The notes under the pieces were generated by a model. That model saw nothing but the letters and a program-made list of their open reading frames with translations, was not told where the DNA came from and searched no databases. Positions 19,401 to 30,900 of a DNA stretch of 64,000 nt are shown piece by piece. Source of the stretch: Effrenium voratum (lineage: Eukaryota > Sar > Dinophyceae > Suessiales > Symbiodiniaceae); the NCBI GenBank assembly GCA_963377175.1, contig CAUJNA010000527.1:1-64000 (forward strand), written 5' to 3'. Position numbers and translations under genes: made by a program. Every line of letters starts with the position of its first letter. The first letter of the stretch is position 1.

Positions 19401-22400
19401 GTGGTCGTGAGCGCTGCCCGTGTCAGCGGTTTCTTCCAGGTCTGTCGTCTTCTTGGCCGGCGTGTCCTCGTCGGCAGAGTCCTTCGCAAAAAAAAACTTA
19501 CAAAGCCGGGGCAAATTCTAGACTTGACCTTGGTTGCTTTTTCTTTCGCGGACTTCGCTTCTTCTTCTTTGGCGTATTGCCTATGCAAAGTTAGCTTTTG
19601 ACCATCAGTGGTGCTACAGAAGCTAAGCCCCTGACGTTTGGACTTCATTCACCCTGGCTTTGATCTCTGAGTTTTCCAGCCAGTCCGAAGCCTGGGGCAG
19701 ACTGCGAGGCACTCGCCAAAATACATGAAGGACCCAGCGCCTGCTTCCGGTGGCGCACCAAGTTCTTAAAGGTTGCAAGGAAAGTATCGGAGAAGATGCA
19801 GTCCTGCAATCAAGGCAGTCTGCGTTTTCGAAGTTAAGCTGGTGTTCCTGCCTCAAGCAAGCCCCAGAACATCTCAGCGCTCAAAGGCCAGCCTTGCAAA
19901 ACTGCAAAAAGCAGTTGTTAGACGACTACTTTCCAAGTTGTATTTTAACCCCCCCCCCCCCAATGTGGAGGCAAATGAGCTGAAAATTGCAGACCATTGA
20001 CCTTGCGGCAATCACTTGTGTCAGCAATATTGGCTCCCCTTTTTCTACCATTAGAGTTTCTACTCGCCATAGAAAAAGAGCTCACTGCACTCGCTCCGGT
20101 GTACACATTACAATCCATATACCAGGGACTTCCAGTACAATTGAATCCATCAGACACCGGGTTCTTATCAGAAACAGATCCAGGGCCATAGAGACTGCTA
20201 CCACAGTGGGTATCTTCTCCTCAGAGATTTGTTGCCCCCGGTACAGGACTAAGCAGGCGGGGGCGGGGGCAAGTTTCAGCACTTACGTTTAGTCCTGTTT
20301 GCTGCAACCGAATTTTCATCCCATGGGCCAACCTCCCTTTCCGACCCACCGAAAGTCCGCAGAGGCCGTGAGCCAAGGCGAAACGCAGTAACAACAAACC
20401 AAGCTTTTGAGGATCAACCCACGAAAGTCCGCAGAGTCGCCGCAGAGGGTTCACCTCGATGTTTGCGCAGTAGAGCGAGCGGTGTCAACGGCTTGGCCCT
20501 AGTTGAGCCCTTTCCTTTTTAAAACACTAACTCCTTCAAAACGCAACACAGCGATTTCAACAGCATCTGCGCTGCGCATGTTGTCCAACATCGCCGGACG
20601 GGGGAAGGTTGATGCGCGACCAACAACTATTATAATATGGGCTCTGCAAACACACTGTCGCAACGAGACGCCTATGTACGCAATGCCTATGCGCGCGCGC
20701 AAGCTCAGGCACACGTCATAGCTTGCATAAACCCCCCCTTTGATCCCCCCCTTCCAAATCAAGATCAAATTAAGAGGACTAAAATTAATTAGTACTAAGG
20801 CCTTATTATGGCCTTTCATTTGGCCCCAAGATTAACTAGGAATTACTTGTGAAATAATTAAGGCCGAATTTCGGTTTCCTGTTTGCGCACCAATGACTCA
20901 AAGCCAATCCAAGCCAACAATGCAATCGTGCTAAATGAAAACACAATGTCCTGATTTACTGGCGCGTGCCTACTGAAATCAAGCCAAGCTATTGTAAATC
21001 AAAATTAAGGCCAAATTAAGGCCAAATTAGCGCAAATGCCTTTAAGATTTGGTTTCAACGCCTGCAAAACAAGGCCAAAATCCACCCAAGTAAAAATGCA
21101 GCAAACATATAGCACGAAATAAGGCAGACGCAAGGCAAGCGTAAAGGCCAATTCAAGGGAACACTGAAAGTGCGCTTAGGGAATTTGAAGAAGCAGAAAT
21201 GAAAGCCAAACTGAAGCAGAAATGAAATCCAATCGGCGGGCGGGTTGGCTACCGAGCGCCGATGGCTTCAGGCATGTCGCTTGAAAAATTAGCCCCTAAT
21301 AAGCCCTAATCAGCCCTTATTTCTTTGGGGGGGGTTCAAGGGGGTGGTGGTTTGGAAACTATGAACACGCGTCAAAGAAACGCAACTCAGTCTTCCAGCA
21401 CTGAAAAAGTTCTGTGTGATAATCTGTTTCCAAAACAACCACGGCTTCCATCTAAGGAAGCAAGTTCCGTTCAGATTCCACTGGCACCGCAAATGAACGT
21501 CACTTTCCCAAAGAGCGGCAAAGGCCAATAAACCCTCTCTACAAAGGGAGCGGGCTTCCAACTTCCAATGTTTGTCAAATTAGGTTGCCTGCGCGCCACG
21601 TGAGGTCCACTGACTTGTCAGCCTTGTACCCGCAGTACCTAAGTACAGCTAGGTGTGGAACTGGACTGTAAGGCCCTTTTCAGTAAAGCCAAGCAGCTCG
21701 CGAAAGGCTGTGTGGCTATCAGAGACTTCCTTCATTTTCGCAAGAACTCCGTTTGGCCAGGTGAGCTGCCTGAGCCGAAGCCCACAATGAGGCGCAAGCA
21801 GTTTTTTCGGGGGTGGGGGGGGGGTAAACCAACCTTGCCAAAACCAGACAAAGAGCCGGGTCCCTGATTAGAGTCAAACCCTTTCGGCCCCCTGTTCTTC
21901 GGTCAAGAAGTGCCCTGTCATTGTTTCCAAAACGCATGGGTCCTTTGAATTGATTTAACCGATGTCAAGCCACTGGGCGACCTCAGTGAAGAGATGGTCT
22001 CGGAGGATAAGCAACCCAAGAAGGACATCAACAGTGCCCTTTCCATTCAGCAGCTTATCGAAGGCTCGGTAGGTCAACATCTCTGCGGGGAGATGCTTGT
22101 TCTTGAATCCATCGAAGACTGCGAACATCACCCAACTCAAGTTGGATTGCGTGCGGGACTTGGAAACTATGGTTTGCAGCTTCGTCCAGGAATCGAACGG
22201 GTTGCCGGGTTCTTCGTCTGCCTTCAGAAGTAGGTTCAGCAGGCGATCGTCCGAAAAGACCCTCTTTCCGAGCGTAACCGCTGTGTCGACGAAAGAGTCG
22301 GAGACCTAAGGAAATTACGCGTGGAACATCCAAGGGAAACAGCTTGTGCAAACCAATTTAAAAAGCCGGGGCGCTTTTTCCTCGTCGTTCGCTGCTCGGA

Positions 22401-23690
22401 AGTGCGGCGTGTACTGAGCAAGGAAGGTCTCAGTTCCTAAAGGCAAGTAAAGCTTGAGGTCACAGGCGCGGGTCGCAGAAGATTCAACTAACTCTTCAGG
22501 AAAGAGTCCCAGGGGGCCATGTGTTTTTTCAAGCCTGGTCTTGCAGTTCAGCACTGAGAACATTTTTTGCAGCGTTGTGAAGACCATGGTGTCGCGGTCG
22601 ACACGGAGGTTCTGACGGAAGTTCATAGCCAAGAAGTACAGTTCGGACTCGTTGCTGCATATCTTGTACTCCACTTTGACCTCGGTTTTTAACCCAACAT
22701 AGATAAGTCACAAAGGGGACAAGTAAGGTGAGGCGAGCCGCGCTCCGAGAGAAATCTCGCCACTTGGCAAGCTTTTCGTCGTCATCGCTATCCCTAACCA
22801 TGCTCCTCAGTTGCACCGCGATAAAATGAGCACCCGAACCTGAGTGATCGTCATTGTTGATTTTGTGGGACCCGACATGAACAGTCAAACCGAGCAGCAA
22901 GATAAACGCCATCATGTTCTCGAGCGGGCTGACAGGCTTAACTGCGTTTGGGCTCATTCCAGTCGAAAGCCAATCCTTGGGAATAGCAAGCTGCAGGACT
23001 CCGTGGTACGGAGCTGGCTGGCTGTAGTAGCGCTCACTCAACTTGTCGATCGAGTTGTGCCGCAAGGGAACCTAGGCGAGCGGGGCTTCCCCAAAAAGAA
23101 CAGCCTGAAATTAGGGCCCTAACTCGGGGGTCCGGGTTGAAGGTCATGTCGCACTTCCAAACACTTTGGGAACAAGTGAAGCCACACTCGTCGTCCGTGC
23201 TGGCGTGTGCTGTCGCTTCCAGGCAGGTCTTGCAGTCGTTCAAGTTGAAGGGAGCCTTTGCAGGCCGGGCAGGTTGAGTCACAGTGTGGTTACTCGGGCT
23301 CATTCGACAGGGTCCTCCCACAAACTCCAATACTGGAACCTGTTTCTGGACCCCCTCTTTGAAATTAGGAGGCTGAGTTCTGAGCCAGTTTGGCCCCTTC
23401 AGCAAGAGTCAGCGGGTTCTCGTCCGCGATTCCAGGCCATTTTTCCTAGAGTCGCTTGGAGAAGTGGAAGGGCTTAAAACATCTCAAGGCACCAACCCTG
23501 TAAGTCAAAGACTGTTAGAACCTGGATGCCAGCTTCAAGGGCCCCGCGAAGGGCACTGTTGTGGCCAGCTCCTGCTTGAGCAGAATTTGCTGTTTTTTGC
23601 TTGTCAATGTTTATTCCGGCCTGACGCTGCAGTGTTCTCGGCGTCAAGCCCTGGGGTCAAGGACCCCGCCTTTCTCCGTTTCGCAGGCAT
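16484..23690 (-). CDS. Long multi-exon protein of a dinoflagellate-expanded family, function unknown
   Basis: Start ATG 23690 (MPAKRRKAGSLTPG, a possible nuclear signal); stop TAA at 16484. Exon-like segments: 23690-23606; 23270-23121 (CKTCLEATAH, DDECGFTCSQ); 23078-22690 (SERYYSQPAPYHGVLQLAIP, LAKWRDFSRSAARLTLLVPF); 22676-22322 (ELYFLAMNFRQNLRVDRDT); 22312-21957 (FDKLLNGKGTVDVLLGLLI); 21775-21670; 21535-21430; 20222-20018; 19805-19656; 19600-19520; 19492-19380; 19366-19245; 18420-17930 (TKYLMWDEASLRKRRLKDRG, YTGSNRGDCLGPI, FGKANRVPVGGK); about 17925-17700; 16970-16850 (RLEYQTFRSMQIPDHPLYEA); and 16815-16484, a Glu-rich run followed by Lys repeats (KSKAKAKGRPKANRTN). The segment at 18420-17930 matches my memory of a multi-copy dinoflagellate family. 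A methyltransferase-like fold near 17800 is only a guess. Exon edges are approximate. The opposite strand also has long frames at 18491-19288, so that part is the least certain. Confidence 0.6.
17028..17515. repeat. 98-bp tandem repeat, about five copies, intronic
   Basis: The unit starts CGACCTCTTTGCCAAAAACA and ends CCCAAGTTTGTTG. Copies start near 17028, 17129, 17229, 17328, 17427 and, truncated, 17490. Copies differ by single bases and small indels. The array lies between the last two coding segments of the 16484-23690 gene. It stays open in several frames but has no independent coding signal. Confidence 0.9.
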
Positions 23691-23814
23691 GGCTTGAACC
23701 TTCTCAAGCTTGGGCCTGAAAAGTCACAGAGGGAAGTCGAGTCATGTTTCCTTGCTGTTGCTGGTAGCGCAATTTCGCAAGGCGCAGGTGGCAGTGACTG
23801 ACGGACAAAACTCC

Positions 23815-25155
23815 CCCGCGACAGTCGCTGGCGCCGGCGAATGTCGAGAGAGACCGCCCAAAAATATTAAAAATATCGGAAATTCAAATTCAGTAGTCGG
23901 TCTTAAGCAAATCACCGTCGAGAAGGGGGGGCCGCGGCGGCCCTCCCCTCTCATCAGTCCCAGGCGCCGGCGACCGTCGAGAGCCCCTCTGCGACTTCGT
24001 TAGGACCACACCTCAAAAAATAGCAGTGGTTCTCGACAGTCCAAAGTCCACGCCCCATCGTTCTCCGGGGGGGGGCTCTCGACAGTCACAGGCGCCGGCG
24101 ATCGTCGAGAGCTGAGGGCCTATTCGGCCCCCCCCTCTCGACAGCGATTTGCTTAAGACCACCTTGCTCTCTTGAATTTTGGAACTTTTAATTCCGAGGG
24201 CTCTCAGCAGTCACAGGCGCCGGCGATTGTCAAGAACCCGGGCTCTCGACAGTCACAGGCGCCGGCGATTGTCGAGAACCTGGGCTCTCGACAGTCACAG
24301 GCGCCGGCGACTGTCGAGAACCTGGGCTCTCGACAGTCACAGGCGCCGGCGATTGTCGAGAACCTGGGCTCTCCACAGTGACAGGCGCCGGCGAACTGAC
24401 CTGGGCTCAGCAGTCACAGGCGCCGGCGACTGTCGAGAACCTGGGCTCTCGACAGTCACAGGCGCCGGCGATTGTTGAGAACCTGGGCTCTCCACAGTCA
24501 CAGGCGCCGGCGAACTGTCGAGAACCTGGGCTCAGCAGTCACAGGCGCCGGCGACTGTCGAGAACCTGGGCTCTCGACAGTCACAGGCGCCGGCGATTGT
24601 CAAGAACCTGGGCTCTCGACAGTCACAAACGCCGGCGAACTGTCGAGAGCCTAGGCTCTCAGCAGTCACAGGGGCCGGCGACTATCGAGAGCCCCTCTCG
24701 ACAGTCACAGGCGCCGGCGATTGTCAAGAACCTGGGCTCTCGACAGTCACAAACGCCGGCGAACTGTCGAGAGCCTAGGCTCTCAGCAGTCACAGGGGCC
24801 GGCGACTATCGAGAGCCCCTCTCGACAGTCACAGGCGCCGGCGAACTGTCGAGAACCTGAGCTCTCGACACCTTCACAGCTGTTCGGCCGCAATTTGCAG
24901 GGCGATTCTGCCACGACCGCATGTGCAACTTTTTCACGGCCATTTTGACTTTCGGGGTCATATCGCATTTTACACGGATCTCCACGGTCAAGTATAACGG
25001 ATTTTTCACGTTCTCGCGGATTTCCACGGCCTTTCACAGCATGCGCTGGCAGACACGGTTGACGAATTGTATTTTCACGGCTTCACGCCCAAACGCCGGC
25101 GAACTGTTGAGAACCTGGGCTCGCGACAGTCGCAGGCGCCGGCGACCAGAGAAAG
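23815..25155. repeat. 42-bp hairpin satellite upstream of the 16484-23690 gene
   Basis: The core array at about 24060-24870 has about 17 copies of a 42-43 bp unit. Each copy contains CTCTCGACAGTC, then ACAGGCGCCGGCG, then an arm of the type ACTGTCGAGA, so single strands can fold into 10-11 bp hairpins with a GC-rich loop. Isolated copies flank it at 23823, 23958, 25090 and 25132. A 200-bp segment inside (24900-25085) instead repeats TTTCACGG and CCACGG phrases. The array fills the spacer between two minus-strand genes. Confidence 0.9.
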
Positions 25156-25189
25156 CCTCTAAGTTGTGGAAGCTGGCAAGTGTGGGGAA

Positions 25190-25375
25190 GTCACTGCACT
25201 TTCAACCTCGAAATCGCGACCTGTAGTACAAGTGTAGCACACAAAGTACATCTTGGCAGCTCCAGATTGAAAATCGCAACCTTTCAGTGCAAGTTTGGTA
25301 CGCGAAGTACACCTTGGCAGCTCCATCTCGAAACTCAACCTATTTCAGTACAAGTGCAGGACGCGAAGTAATGTG
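25190..25375. repeat. About three diverged copies of a 60-bp repeat, related to the 52-53 kb satellite
   Basis: Copies share CTCGAAATCGCGACCT / GAAAATCGCAACCTTTCAGT, then CGCGAAGTACACCTTGGCAG. The reverse complement of the 61-bp unit at 52.08-53.0 kb reads CGCGAAGTCCACTTTCGCAG, then CTCGAAAATCGCAACTTTTA, so the two arrays are relatives in opposite orientation. Confidence 0.7.
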
Positions 25376-25789
25376 CAAAACGTTATCGTTTTTGTTCAAT
25401 CGTTTCGTTTTTCATCGTTTTTGGTCAGCTACCAGTTTGCTGCCCAACAACCTGTGACAAACCATCGTTATCAATTTGTTAAGCTCCTTTTCGTTTCGCA
25501 GCGAGCTGTGCCATTTTTGGACACGAAAAGCCTCCGAATACTTAGACTACCGTGGACAACCTCACACTTGCAGCCCTCGAAAAAACGTGGCACGCCTTGT
25601 GTGGATCGTCCGAAGTAAAGTAATTGTCGCATGGCGTTTAGGGTAACACCACTAAGTCCAGTCAGAGAATGGCAGTCTGCCTTGTTTCTTTTTGGCCACG
25701 GCCCCCCTGTCATGTCGCACGTGTGTGTTTACACGTGATCCCGGCTGTACAGCTAAGCTTGTCGCTATCACACCCCACAAGCTCCCCGC
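25376..25789. other. Spacer downstream of the hAT-like gene
   Basis: No gene supported. A CGTTTTTGTTCAATCGTTTCG-type string pattern with ATCGTTTTTGG is seen at 25380-25420. Otherwise unremarkable. Confidence 0.4.
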
Positions 25790-27899
25790 TTAATTAACTT
25801 TCGGCCGTCCACGAGAAGAAACAAGTCCAGCGCGTTCTCCAAGGTCACCTTGAGTAGGAGGGGCTTCAAGTCCTGAATCAGCCAAAAAATGTGTTTTCAC
25901 GATTGCTCGCCATATTTGCTTCCCAGGCGCTGGGTCTTCCTTTTGCTCGGTCTTGGTGACGAAGGCCACAGCGTTTCGTCGGTTCGAAGGCTTCGCACTG
26001 CGCTCCTTCGCAATCGGGAAGGCATTGCCTGCTTTGATCCTGGTGCAGATAAGGGCCGGGCAAGGAACCGCTTCTTTTCCAAGCACGGCTTCCAAATGGA
26101 AGGGCACGCGTGAAGGGAAAGGGCGGGGCCAGGGTGAGCTTCCTGAAACCCGGGGCTGACCCAGAAGTAGCGAGGCGTTCGCATCTGCCTCGGGTAGGCG
26201 CTGGCAAACACCAGCACCGAATAGGACTTGGAGCCAAGCTGCCGGTAAGTGAGGAACACGCCGCGGGAACCCTTGCTCTCAAAGAACGCCGGGCTTGCCA
26301 TAGACCTAGGCTAAAGGACCACACAGACACTTTTTTGTTCGCAACAACCCGGTTTGTGAAAAGCAAGCTGCCTCGATGGAAAGGCTGTTGTTGTTTTGTT
26401 TTTTCTCTTGGGCAAACATGTTTAGATCCAGTTCCCACGAGGTAACAGTAGCAAAGGACTCTTTATTTTCTGTGTGTGAACAAGGTCATTGACCACAGGG
26501 CCTGTTTTTTGTGTCTGCAGACGCAGGCGTGGGCTGTGCCGGGTCTCTCTGGATAATAGTGTTGGCCACCTGCCTCAGGCAAGGGATGGATTTGTAAAAC
26601 ATGGACGGGACAATAAATGGCCAAGTGACAGGCCGGCAGCCATTCTAGAACCACAGGCTTGGACGGCAGCTCTCAGCTCCACAGTCTGCAGCTGGTGGGG
26701 CGCGAACGCCACCAAGTTCTCAAAGACAACTGGCTCTTTGCAACCTCAAGGGGACAACATTGCACCCGGAAGATTTGGGGAGAATATCCAAGGTTCGAGC
26801 CCTCCACTGCAAGGTCTCCTTAGGTTCAGTCGCCATGTGACTCTTGTAAATTTCCCAAGGCGGCTGGTTACGCGCATAAACTTAATGCCGTGACTCGTTT
26901 TTTCACAGACTTCAGGTAGTCCGTTCGGCGTTTTTTCTCGGATTCTTCACTCTTCTTGGCAGCTTCCTCCAAGCTGCGCTTTGCTGGCAAAAGGCCATCC
27001 TTGAAGGCACACACTCCTTAGTTACAAAATGTGGCGCAACAAAAGACCGACTTCGGCGAAATGAGGGGGCAGTTACTGCGTTTTAGCCAGAAATCGGCGA
27101 ACCATCTCCTTTTTGCGGTTGAAGTGAACCTCTTTCTGGTGCCCCTCTGTCCATAGTTGCTTGGCGACCTTTCCAATTCGGACCTTGGCCACGGTGTCCA
27201 CAGGCCCGTGGGCGACAGCCGCGGCCACCGAGCAGCGGCGCCTTCGAAGCCACGCTGCTGCGCTGCTGAAGGCACAGTTTTTCTTGGATGAGCGCCGGTC
27301 GGCCATGGCCAGGCGCTTGGTGGACTCAGTGGAAGGAAAGCTAACGACTTAAACGCAGGTAAACAAAACTCGCTTGAAACTCTACTAAATGTCTAAGGCC
27401 AGAACTAGGCGAGAGATTCCGTAAGACTTCGCCTTGGATGGCAGAATTGTTTGACACGTTCGTGCTCAATGGCCGCTTGCCAAGTCACAAACTCCTCCTG
27501 CGCTACAAGCACTAACCTCAGGCAAGGGAGAAAGGAGGTCCGAGAATCCTGGCTGACACAGCAATGCGGCCAAAGAGCTTATCCACGCCCTCCTTGGGCC
27601 ACGCCAGAGCTCGCACTTCATCGTTTGAGAGAGCCTCCGAGAGCATCCTTTTCTTGGTGAGCCATTGTCCTTTGGGAAACCTCAGTAGTAGCAGCCCAAC
27701 CAACGCCAACACGTGCGGACACATCATCGACAAATGTGACAACTCACCCACCCAGCCACCACCTACCCACCACACAATCAATGTAACACTGAGCAAGCAA
27801 ACAACCAACGAATGAACAAAAGAATAAACGAGCCAGCCAGCCAACCAACCAACCAACCAGCCCTCAGCCCACCACAGAAACCTTTAGATGCACAGACGC

Positions 27900-27955
<56 letters not shown>

Positions 27956-30900
27956 GCAAGCAGGCAAGCAGGCAAGCAGGCAAGCAGGCAAGCAGGCAGG
28001 CAAGCAGGCAAGCAGGCAAGCAGGCAAGCAGGCAAGCAGGCAAGCAGGCAAGCAGGCAAGCAGGCAAGCAGGCAAGCAGGCAAGCAGGCAAGCAGGCAAG
28101 CAGGCAAGCAGGCAAGCAGGGAAGCAAGCAAGCAAGCAAGCAAGCGAGCAAGCGAGCACGTAGGCGAGCGAGCGAGCAAGCGAGCAAGCGAGCAAGAGAG
28201 CAAGAGAGCAAGCCAGGGGAGCCAGACAGGGCGAAAACCAACGCCAACAAACGCACTGCGCATGCACCGCGAGAGAGAGAGGAGACAGACATACGAACAT
28301 ACAGACACACACAGACAGACAAACGCACACGCAGACAGACAGAAAGACAGAGAATCACAGAGAGACAGACACAAAAGCAGGCAGCAGGTAACTAAGCAAA
28401 GCCTACACTTCTTCACTGGGAAGCTTCCTGAAAAGCAAATGCACGCCACCAAAGCCTCTGGAGCAACAGCAAGGTTTGTTTTCGTGGGATAACCCCGCAA
28501 AAGCAACAGCCAGGCTTCTTCACTGTTAGAGGTCCTCTGAAAACAAACAAGCCAGCGTTTCTTCACTGGTCGCTTTCTTGGGGCAGGTCCCTTAAAAGAA
28601 GATAATAGTAGTGCGTTTCTTCACTCTTGCTTTCTTTTTGACATGTCGCTCAAAAGCAAAGCCTGCACTTCTTCAACAGATTCCCCCTCAAGCATTTGTA
28701 GCAATGCTGATGCTCTGTAAAATTTAGCGTTGTTTTGAGTGATTGAATAAACGACGCAAAATATTGGTTTTTACTTAACCCTCGCCCCAGTGGTAGAATC
28801 CAAACGTCAACCTAATTGGGGAAGCGATTGTTTCAGCGCCAAACAGAGGGACACCGGAGGGTTGATTCAGGGAGCCTCAGAAAACAGAGGGGACCCCTTG
28901 TTTGTGAAACAGAGGAGGGGAGCCTTTTAATATCAACCCAGCCAGGTTTAGTCAGCACCAGTTTGTTAATAGGCAGGAATCCCGGGGTTTAGTGGGGAAC
29001 TTGGAGGGGACACCCCGGAAAGGGCCCTTAGTTTTCCTTCTAAATTTCATTTGACCAGATTTGACATGGGGAAAACGAAACATGGAAGTGCAAAACCAAC
29101 CAGGAGCCATCCGAGCCAAGAAATTATTAAACAACGCATTGATGGTGCACGCGAAGACTCGTTCGCTCAACCCCGCTGGAGGAAAACCCCCACGCCAGCG
29201 CGCGCAGCACCACATGCTGCAAATCGCCAGCATCCCGGTGCCGACGCGCCTTTGCTGCGAGCTGGTTTGATTTGAGTGCCGATGGGTAAAATTAACTGCG
29301 GGGGGGCCACAGCTGCTGCCCAAGCCTGCAGTGGCTTGGTTCCCTGGTCCTGGAAAGCAAGAGCTGCCGGCTTGGCTCTCTGAACCTGCGCTGTAAGCGC
29401 AGCCTGGCGTCAGGGCATGGTCTTGTTAGATGCCAGTAATGCCTGGAAAGAACACATTTTTTCCGACAAAGCGTTCGAAGCTTCGCTACTTTTGAGGGCT
29501 GAGCAAACTTCAAATGTTGACCGCGAATCAACAACGCCTTGAGCTTTCGAAACGGACGGGTGTCTTTTTTGGAAACAAGTGGGTTTAACCAACTTTCGTC
29601 GTCCATCAAAAACTACAAAAGTTTCAGTGTTCAAGGGGGAAGAACAGCCTGAAGACTCACCCCAAGAAGCCCTTTTAAAGCAGTGGCACTGACTAGTTTC
29701 TTCAAGGGTCAACCAGCTAGAAAAAAAGCTTCCTGCTCCCGCAAAAAAACAAGTTAAGGCTAGGCAGGGCACACTGTCGAGCTGAAAGAAATCGCTGACC
29801 CGCGCAATCACCTTGTCTCCATCGTTGAAGCTGAGGCCATCCAGGCCAAATAAAGAGGCGATCGACGTAAATATCTCGTAGTCAGGGACTTCGGCAGCTG
29901 CAATTTCAGCTGCGAGCCGGGTCCAATTAGCCATCCTTAGTTAGCTTGCAACCCGCTCAGTTTTTTTGGAACCAAACACAGCCCGTAATTCCGAAAGAGC
30001 AATCTTGCAGTGACGCGGTCCAGGAGTGCTTGAGTGATCCGTTTTCCACCGATTGTTTTCATCTTGCTGTTCAAGTTGAACGTCACCGGGCATTCCTTGA
30101 GCCGCCGCCTAGGCGTTGCAGAACACACAACCCGTCCAGTCAACACAGCAGCCGACATGCCGACAAGCCGCAGGAGCATGTGGGAGTATGTCCCATGTGT
30201 CTTCCAGCACATCCCGTGGACAAACAAGTAGTTCACATTCTGTAGGAACCTGAAACGGTGGGTGCCCACACCCAGCGCAGTATGAAATTCAATGGTCAAC
30301 GCTTAGTCTATATTCCGACAAGCTCATTTATCAAGTTCAAAGGGGCTTGCGCAGCTTCTCTCTCAAGGTGAGTGCGTCGCAGTCTTCCTGGTCGGCTGCC
30401 CGCAGAACGCCCATGTGCTCATCTAGAGCATCAGCAAGAGCGCCAAGCGTCCTCGCTGCAAAAAGGGGTTGGTGGGTGTATTTGTGTTCGCAAAATGAAG
30501 CTTTGAGTTGTTGAATTTGCTTTTAACTGAGCGCTTGGCAACGCAGATTCTTCATCTAGCTTCGTGAGAAAGTGTAGGCAAGCCTTCCCTTCCTGGCAAA
30601 AGGCTCAAGCGAATCTGCTGGGTTCTCCAGCGACAAGGCGCCTTGTTGCTTCCTCGCTCAGCAGCAATTTGCTCCTGGGCGGCCATGGCAATGACAATCT
30701 GGAATCTGAAAGGGGCATGAAAGGGACAAGCTGGCAAGCTGGGAACTTAACATGCCGAGGGGCACACGTGAAGATCAGACTGTGCAGGTGGAGAGCGGAC
30801 TTCGCCAAGGGTGTCTTCAAGCTCTCGAATCGGTGCTTGGCAGCCGAGAGGCTTCTGCACTGCCAGCCACCGGTGTCTGCCCGCACGAGCTGAGAAAATC

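Noticed and set aside
24060..24870. CRISPR-like regularly spaced repeats
   Set aside because: The spacers are not unique and the whole 42-bp unit is repeated. The setting is eukaryotic with no cas genes, so this is a satellite.
27778..28566. 150-260 codon ORFs on both strands
   Set aside because: They are translations of a CAAG/CAGG tetranucleotide array.
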